From Mxb001 sp051007175 (GTDB lineage: Bacteria > Actinomycetota > Actinomycetes > S36-B12), in contig JBPCSL010000201.1 in the NCBI GenBank assembly GCA_051007175.1, positions 1 to 27,219 on the forward strand: a DNA stretch of 27,219 nt. Direction: 5' to 3'. This document shows, in pieces, positions 23,675-27,219 of the stretch. Under the pieces are notes generated by a model, which saw only the letters and a list, made by a program, of their open reading frames with translations, made no database searches and was not told where the DNA came from. How positions within the stretch are numbered: position 1 is the stretch's first letter; every line of letters starts with the position of its first letter. The translations under genes and the position numbers were made by a program.

Positions 23675-23680
23675 AGTCTA
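23675..23680 (-). promoter_or_regulatory. Candidate -10 element for nuoA
   Basis: On the minus strand this reads TAGACT, matching TANNNT. It would start the nuo transcript near 23668 with an 80-base leader that includes the stem-loop at 23647-23673. No good -35 is seen, so support is modest. Confidence 0.35.
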
Positions 23681-23688
23681 CCTACGGC

Positions 23689-24387
23689 TTACGAGGCCGG
23701 ACGGCGCCCCCGGTGCAGGGCCACGATGCCACCCGACAGGTTGAGCCAGGCCACGTCCTGCCATCCCGCGGCCGTCATCATCGCGGCCAGTCCGGGCTGA
23801 TCGGGCCATGCCCGGATGGACTCAGCGAGGTAGACGTAGGCCTCGGGATTCGAGGAGGCCCGGCGGGCGATCCCCGGCAGTGCCCCTATGAGGTAGCGCG
23901 AGTAGAGCGTGCGGAATGGGCCGAACGTGGGGTGAGAGAACTCACACACCACCAGGCGCCCCCCGGGCCTGGTGACGCGGCTCATCTCGGCCAGGGCCGC
24001 AGCCGGGTCGGCCGTGTTGCGCAGGCCGAAGGAGATTGTGACCGCGTCGAAGGAGCCGTCCGCGAAGGGCAGCCGCAGGGCATCCCCCGCCACGAAGGGC
24101 AGCCCCGGCTGCCGACGGCGCCCCTCGAGGAGCATGCCCAGGGAGAAGTCGCAGGGGACCACCTCGGCGCCGCGGCCCTCCATGGGGGCGCTCGAGGTCC
24201 CCGTGCCCGCCGCCAGGTCGAGGATCAGGTCGCCCGGCTCGGGCCGCACGGCGTTCACCACGGCCCGCCGCCACAGCCGGGTCTGCCCCAGGGCCAGCAC
24301 GTCGTTGGTGAGGTCGTAGCGGCCGGCCACCTCGTCGAACATGGCGGCCACCTCGTCGGGGCGCTTGTCCAGGTCGGCGCGGGGCAT
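23689..24387 (-). CDS. menG: Demethylmenaquinone methyltransferase (UbiE/MenG)
   Basis: The 232-residue enzyme uses S-adenosylmethionine to methylate demethylmenaquinone, the last step to menaquinone. The UbiE/MenG signature MFDEVAGRYDLTND (16-29) is followed by the SAM motif LDLAAGTGTSS (56-66), the acidic D80, and ISFGLRN (118-124). The C-terminal block YVYLAESIRAWPDQPGLA is also typical. The ATG at 24387 was chosen because GGGAGG lies nine bases upstream and it gives the family length; the open frame continues 23 codons further (to 24456) through low-complexity sequence. It is upstream of and co-directional with nuoA, and divergent from menF. As ubiquinone genes are absent and menF is present, the menaquinone role is preferred. 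Confidence 0.93.
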   Translation of the reverse strand: MPRADLDKRPDEVAAMFDEVAGRYDLTNDVLALGQTRLWRRAVVNAVRPEPGDLILDLAAGTGTSSAPMEGRGAEVVPCDFSLGMLLEGRRRQPGLPFVAGDALRLPFADGSFDAVTISFGLRNTADPAAALAEMSRVTRPGGRLVVCEFSHPTFGPFRTLYSRYLIGALPGIARRASSNPEAYVYLAESIRAWPDQPGLAAMMTAAGWQDVAWLNLSGGIVALHRGRRPAS

Positions 24388-24412
24388 GGACGGCATCCTC
24401 CCAGCGACCGCC

Positions 24413-24434
24413 GGGGCTGGCCCGTCGGGCCGGC
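24413..24434. repeat. Direct repeat, menG-proximal copy
   Basis: This 22-bp stretch matches 24676-24697 at 21 of 22 positions. Its core CTGGCCCGTCGGGCCGG is an imperfect palindrome with arms of eight bases. It lies 26 bp upstream of the menG ATG, suitable for an operator. Confidence 0.5.
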
Positions 24435-24468
24435 TCGCTCTCGCGGCGGCACCCACCCGAAGCCGCCC

Positions 24469-24517
24469 GTTCTCTGGGCTGAATTACATGATGAGGCTGC
24501 AGATCGGCCCAAAGAAC
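24469..24517. repeat. 11-bp inverted repeat with 27-base spacer
   Basis: GTTCTCTGGGC (24469-24479) and GCCCAAAGAAC (24507-24517) are inverted copies with one mismatch. The spacer is unusually AT-rich for this window. It could be a stem-loop in a leader RNA on either strand or a protein-binding site. Confidence 0.45.
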
Positions 24518-24559
24518 GACGGATCAGCCAGATCGGGACACATAGCGGAGGCGATGACT

Positions 24560-24622
24560 CTCCCGTTGTGGTTCAAGCCCGCCGAACCGGGGAGGGACGT
24601 AAGTCCCGACGCGGGTGTCGGG
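24560..24622 (+). ncRNA. Cluster of stem-loops, possible structured RNA
   Basis: Stem I pairs CTCCC (24560-24564) with GGGAG (24590-24594) and GGTTC (24570-24574) with GAACC (24584-24588). Stem II is GGGAC-GTAA-GTCCC (24594-24607), whose loop is a GNRA tetraloop on the plus strand. Stem III is CCCGAC-GCGGGT-GTCGGG (24605-24622). Stems II and III share CCC at 24605-24607 and exclude each other in part, as in switching RNAs. No Rfam class could be assigned by eye, and transcription is not shown. If menF is leaderless this would not be its leader; on the minus strand it could lie in a long menG leader. Confidence 0.35.
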
Positions 24623-24675
24623 CCCGGGGGTCGGCACGTCCGCGGGAAGCGGGTCGGCAGGCCGGTCCCGACGTG

Positions 24676-24697
24676 GGGGCTGGCCCGTCGGGCTGGC
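24676..24697. repeat. Direct repeat, menF-proximal copy
   Basis: This is the second copy of the 22-bp element found at 24413-24434, differing at one base (T for C near the end). It ends about 32 bp before the menF -10, just upstream of where a -35 would lie, a position typical of activator sites. Confidence 0.5.
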
Positions 24698-24729
24698 GAC
24701 GCCGGACTGCCCCCGGCCGAGATTGGGCC

Positions 24730-24735
24730 TACCCT
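24730..24735 (+). promoter_or_regulatory. -10 element of a probable leaderless menF transcript
   Basis: TACCCT matches TANNNT and is followed after exactly six bases by the menF GTG at 24742, so the transcript probably begins at the start codon. No Shine-Dalgarno sequence precedes this GTG at a usual distance. Confidence 0.55.
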
Positions 24736-24741
24736 CCTGTC

Positions 24742-26010
24742 GTGACCTTGCTCGCCACCACGGCAGCGCCGCGGGTGCGCACCATCCCCATCGAGGACCC
24801 CGGGCCCCTCCTCGAGCGCCTCCCCGAGTCCCTCGGCGGCACGGCGTGGGTGCGCGACGGCGACGGGCTCATCGGCTGGGGGCTCGCGGCCGCGGTCGAG
24901 GTCAATGGCGATGTGCGATTCAGCCGCACGCAGCGCTGGTGGGTGGACTCGTGCCGCCAGGCCGACATCGACGATCCGCTGCGGCTCCCGGGCACCGGTC
25001 CCGTGGCCTTCGGCTCCTTCACCTTCGATCCCGACCCCGCATCGGGGCGCACCTCTCGCATCGTCATCCCGCGCGCCATCCTCGGCCGCAGCAACGGGAT
25101 CTCCTGGCTCACCGTCGTCGGCGACCCCGACGACACCCTGCCTGACGACGGACTGCTGCCCGCAGCCTTCGCACCCTCCGCCCCCCGGCAGGTCGACTGG
25201 TCGCGCGGCACGCGCACCTCGGAGGAATGGAAGGCCAGCGTCGCGGAGGCCATCGATCGCATCTGCCGCGGCGAGATGGACAAGGTCGTGCTCGCCCGCG
25301 ATGTCATCGCCGAGACGAGCGAGGACTTCGATGTCCGCTACCTGCTGCAGCGCCTTGCGGCCGCCTACCCCGAGTGCTGGACCTTCCAGGTCGACGACAT
25401 GGTGGGCGCGACCCCGGAGCTGCTGGTCCGGCGTACCGGCGACATCGTCATCTCCCGCGTCCTCGCCGGCACCGTGAAGCGACGCGGCGAGGAGGGCGCC
25501 GACGCAACCCTGGCCGAGGCACTCCTCGGCAGCAACAAGGATCTCGAGGAGCACGACTACGCCGTGCGCTCAGTTGCTCGCGCCCTCGCGCACCACTGCA
25601 CCGACCTGCGCGTCCCCGCCAAGCCACGCGTGCTGCGCCTGTCCAATGTGCAGCACCTCGCGACCGACATCACCGGGCGACTGGCCGACGACGCATCCGT
25701 GCTCGCGCTCGCCGCATCGCTGCATCCCACCGCGGCCGTGTGCGGATCCCCGACGGAGCGCGCGTTCGCGCTCATCCGCGAGATCGAGGGCATGGACCGC
25801 GGTCGGTACGCCGGCCCGGTCGGGTGGTTTGACAGCCGCGGCGACGGCGAATTCGGCATCGCCCTGCGCTGCGCGGAGGTGCGTCCAGGATCGCTGCGGC
25901 TCTTCGCCGGGTGCGGGATCGTGGCGGGATCGGATCCGGAGGCCGAATTGGCCGAATCGCGCGCGAAGTTCCTCCCCATTCGCGAGGCCATCGGCGAGAA
26001 GTCCGCCTAG
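24742..26010 (+). CDS. menF: Isochorismate synthase
   Basis: The 422-residue chorismate-binding enzyme converts chorismate to isochorismate, the entry step of menaquinone synthesis. Isochorismate-synthase blocks are MDKVVLARDV (179-188) with the general-base lysine K181, VGATPELLV (221-229), SRVLAGTVKR (238-247), GSNKDLEEHDYAV (263-275), SLHPTAAVCGSPTERA (326-341), GPVGWFDSRGDGEFGIALRC (358-377) and AGCGIVAGSDPEAELAESRAKF (from 389). The frame is open far upstream (to 23206) but that part is antisense to nuoA and menG, so GTG at 24742, six bases after a -10, was chosen. Anthranilate or salicylate synthases are related, but the neighbouring menG and the sequence likeness support MenF. Confidence 0.92.
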   Translation: MTLLATTAAPRVRTIPIEDPGPLLERLPESLGGTAWVRDGDGLIGWGLAAAVEVNGDVRFSRTQRWWVDSCRQADIDDPLRLPGTGPVAFGSFTFDPDPASGRTSRIVIPRAILGRSNGISWLTVVGDPDDTLPDDGLLPAAFAPSAPRQVDWSRGTRTSEEWKASVAEAIDRICRGEMDKVVLARDVIAETSEDFDVRYLLQRLAAAYPECWTFQVDDMVGATPELLVRRTGDIVISRVLAGTVKRRGEEGADATLAEALLGSNKDLEEHDYAVRSVARALAHHCTDLRVPAKPRVLRLSNVQHLATDITGRLADDASVLALAASLHPTAAVCGSPTERAFALIREIEGMDRGRYAGPVGWFDSRGDGEFGIALRCAEVRPGSLRLFAGCGIVAGSDPEAELAESRAKFLPIREAIGEKSA

Positions 26011-26022
26011 GCCCGCCTCGCG

Positions 26023-26028
26023 TACTGT
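26023..26028 (+). promoter_or_regulatory. -10 element for the TetR-type gene
   Basis: TACTGT matches TANNNT and sits six bases before the GTG at 26035. The bases between (GAGGAT) could also act as a weak ribosome site, so leaderless initiation is likely but not certain. Confidence 0.4.
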
Positions 26029-26034
26029 GAGGAT

Positions 26035-27219
26035 GTGGACAGTCCGCGCGCACTGAGCGCACGCGAGCGCGAGAAGCGCGAGCGGATCCTCACTGCCGCG
26101 GCCGCACTCTTCGAGGACCGCGGCATCGCGGAGACGACGCGTCGTGACGTCGCGCACGCCGCCGAGCTCCCCACGCGGTCGGTGACCGCCTTCGCCGACA
26201 GCCGCAGCGATCTCCTCGCGCACGTGGTGGACCACCTGCCCTTCCCGCCGACCTCGCAGCGGATGCAGGCTCAGGCCGCGGAGGCCGCCGACGCTCCCAT
26301 GGCGACGATCCTCACGGCGGCGCGCGACGCCCTCGGCGCACCCGCCTCCGTCTGGGATGTCATCGAGCTGCAGGCCCTCGTGCTGGCACCCTTCGACGAG
26401 GACCTGCGCGCGGTCGTCACCGAGCGCGTCGCCATGCGCTGGGACGCCGCGCGCGCAGTCCTGCAGCAGCTGCGCGGCGAGGGCGCGATCGACCCCACCA
26501 TCGAGGACGACGCCGCCACGCTCTTCCTCCTGGCGGTCGGCGCCGGCGTGGCCCTACTCGACGGGCTCACCCCGCGGCAGGTGGACGTCCCGGCATGGAC
26601 GCGACTGACCGCGCGCCTCCTGGAGTCGCTCGCGGCCGTCGATCTGCCGGAGACGGCGTACGTGGGAGAGAAGGTGCCGTGGCGCATCCGCGTCGTCGCG
26701 CCGGGCAATCCCGCAGCCACGGCGCGCGTGCTGCGCATCGTCGCGCTGCTCAAGGCCGATGTCGTCACGCTGTTCACGCACGCCCAGGACGACGAGACCC
26801 AGCTCATCGACATGATCGCGTCGGTCCCCGTCGCCACGACGGACGTCGAGATCACGCAGGCGCTTGCATCGGTCGCTCACCGCGTCCTCGTGGCCAAGGG
26901 GCTGCCGGAGGACGAAGACGACCTCGTCACCCGGATCCTCGATGCGGCCGCCACCCTCGTCGAGCATCCCGAGCGCGCGCCCCGCGCCGCGGCCGACCTC
27001 GTCCTCGCTGACTCGTGGACCGTCGAGCCCGCCACCGAGGGCGCGGACTCCTCCGCCGACGTCATGCGCCTGCAGTGGACTCCCGACCATCACGTCGTGC
27101 TCACCCGCAAGGACTCGCCCTTCGTCGCCGTCGAGCGCGCCCGGGCGTCAGCGCTGCTGCGACTCATCGACGCGGTGGCCGCCGCACCCGCCGGCACCGG
27201 GGGCTTCGGCTGGGTCGAG
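26035..27219 (+). CDS. TetR-type regulator with ACT-like C-terminal extension (partial, 3' end outside window)
   Basis: The frame is open for 395 codons to the window edge. Residues 12-68 are a TetR-type helix-turn-helix: REKRERILTAAAALFEDRG, then TTRRDVAHAAELPTRSVTAF and SRSDLLAHVV. Residues 70-205 resemble a helical TetR ligand domain, where ordinary TetR proteins end. From about 214 an unusual extension begins: WRIRVVAPGNPAATARVLRI with ADVVTLFTHAQ has the beta-alpha-beta look of an ACT domain. Residues 295-383 (LVTRILDAAATLVE, then VLADSWTVEP and VERARASALLRLID) resemble a degenerate GAF-like region. The end GGFGWVE suggests a further domain beyond the edge. The gene is 24 bp after menF. 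Function and ligand are unknown. Confidence 0.75.
   Translation, partial: MDSPRALSAREREKRERILTAAAALFEDRGIAETTRRDVAHAAELPTRSVTAFADSRSDLLAHVVDHLPFPPTSQRMQAQAAEAADAPMATILTAARDALGAPASVWDVIELQALVLAPFDEDLRAVVTERVAMRWDAARAVLQQLRGEGAIDPTIEDDAATLFLLAVGAGVALLDGLTPRQVDVPAWTRLTARLLESLAAVDLPETAYVGEKVPWRIRVVAPGNPAATARVLRIVALLKADVVTLFTHAQDDETQLIDMIASVPVATTDVEITQALASVAHRVLVAKGLPEDEDDLVTRILDAAATLVEHPERAPRAAADLVLADSWTVEPATEGADSSADVMRLQWTPDHHVVLTRKDSPFVAVERARASALLRLIDAVAAAPAGTGGFGWVE

Larger units (their letters stand above)
24388..24741. promoter_or_regulatory. Divergent menG-menF intergenic region with repeats and hairpins
   Basis: This 354-bp gap must hold promoters for both men genes. It contains a 22-bp near-identical direct repeat at each end (24413-24434, 24676-24697), an 11-bp inverted repeat around an AT-richer core (24469-24517), a cluster of three stem-loops (24560-24622), and a -10 for menF at 24730. 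No protein frame here has family-like content, and no known riboswitch class was recognised. Confidence 0.6.

Noticed and set aside
23587..23688. A Rex box upstream of nuoA as reported for nuo operons in some actinobacteria
   Set aside because: No TGTGA or TCACA half-sites are present in this gap.
24560..24622. A cyclic-di-GMP (GEMM) or ydaO-type riboswitch
   Set aside because: GGGACGTAAGTCCC and GCCGAACC recall parts of those classes, but the other invariant segments (for example GGGCAAACC of GEMM) are missing.
23206..24741. The 512 codons open upstream of and in frame with menF
   Set aside because: They are antisense to nuoA and menG and look like low-complexity shadow sequence. MenF has normal length when started at 24742 behind a good -10.

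Overview
This is a very GC-rich window (third codon positions almost all G or C) from an actinobacterium (Actinomycetota). The evidence for that assignment is a complete 14-gene respiratory complex I operon whose NuoG carries the fourth (N7) iron-sulfur motif, a menaquinone rather than ubiquinone pathway, a two-subunit KorAB 2-oxoglutarate:ferredoxin oxidoreductase, many GTG starts, and TANNNT promoters that appear to yield leaderless mRNAs. Genus cannot be told from this window.

Layout. Positions 1-698 (minus strand) hold the start of a second, divergent complex I-like module: a compact NuoB-like protein followed by a NuoC-like protein cut by the window edge. A 215-bp repeat-bearing divergent region (699-913) separates it from korA and korB, which are followed by an EamA/RarD-type transporter gene with no canonical start codon. 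A LuxR-type regulator (minus) and an acyl-CoA dehydrogenase (plus) diverge from an intergenic region rich in palindromes. The dehydrogenase converges on a polyprenyl diphosphate synthase, and the two stop codons share one CTAG.

From 23586 down to 7032 on the minus strand runs nuoABCDEFGHIJKLMN followed by the polyprenyl diphosphate synthase. Most junctions overlap by 1-8 bases and the only gap above 20 bp is nuoK-nuoL. Upstream of nuoA, on the same strand, is menG (demethylmenaquinone methyltransferase). Divergent from menG is menF (isochorismate synthase), followed by a TetR-type regulator with an unusual C-terminal extension that runs off the right edge.

How the genes fit together: MenF starts menaquinone ring synthesis, the polyprenyl synthase makes a long side chain (probably that of menaquinone), MenG finishes the quinone, and Nuo complex I reduces it with NADH. 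KorAB makes reduced ferredoxin from 2-oxoglutarate. The divergent NuoB/NuoC-like pair could belong to a complex that passes ferredoxin electrons to the same quinone pool; that link is inference. The points most worth following are this korAB/second-complex neighbourhood, its repeated operator-like motif, the structured and repeat-flanked menG-menF intergenic region, the CTG-started rarD, and the TetR fusion protein. No tRNA, rRNA, insertion sequence or CRISPR array was seen.
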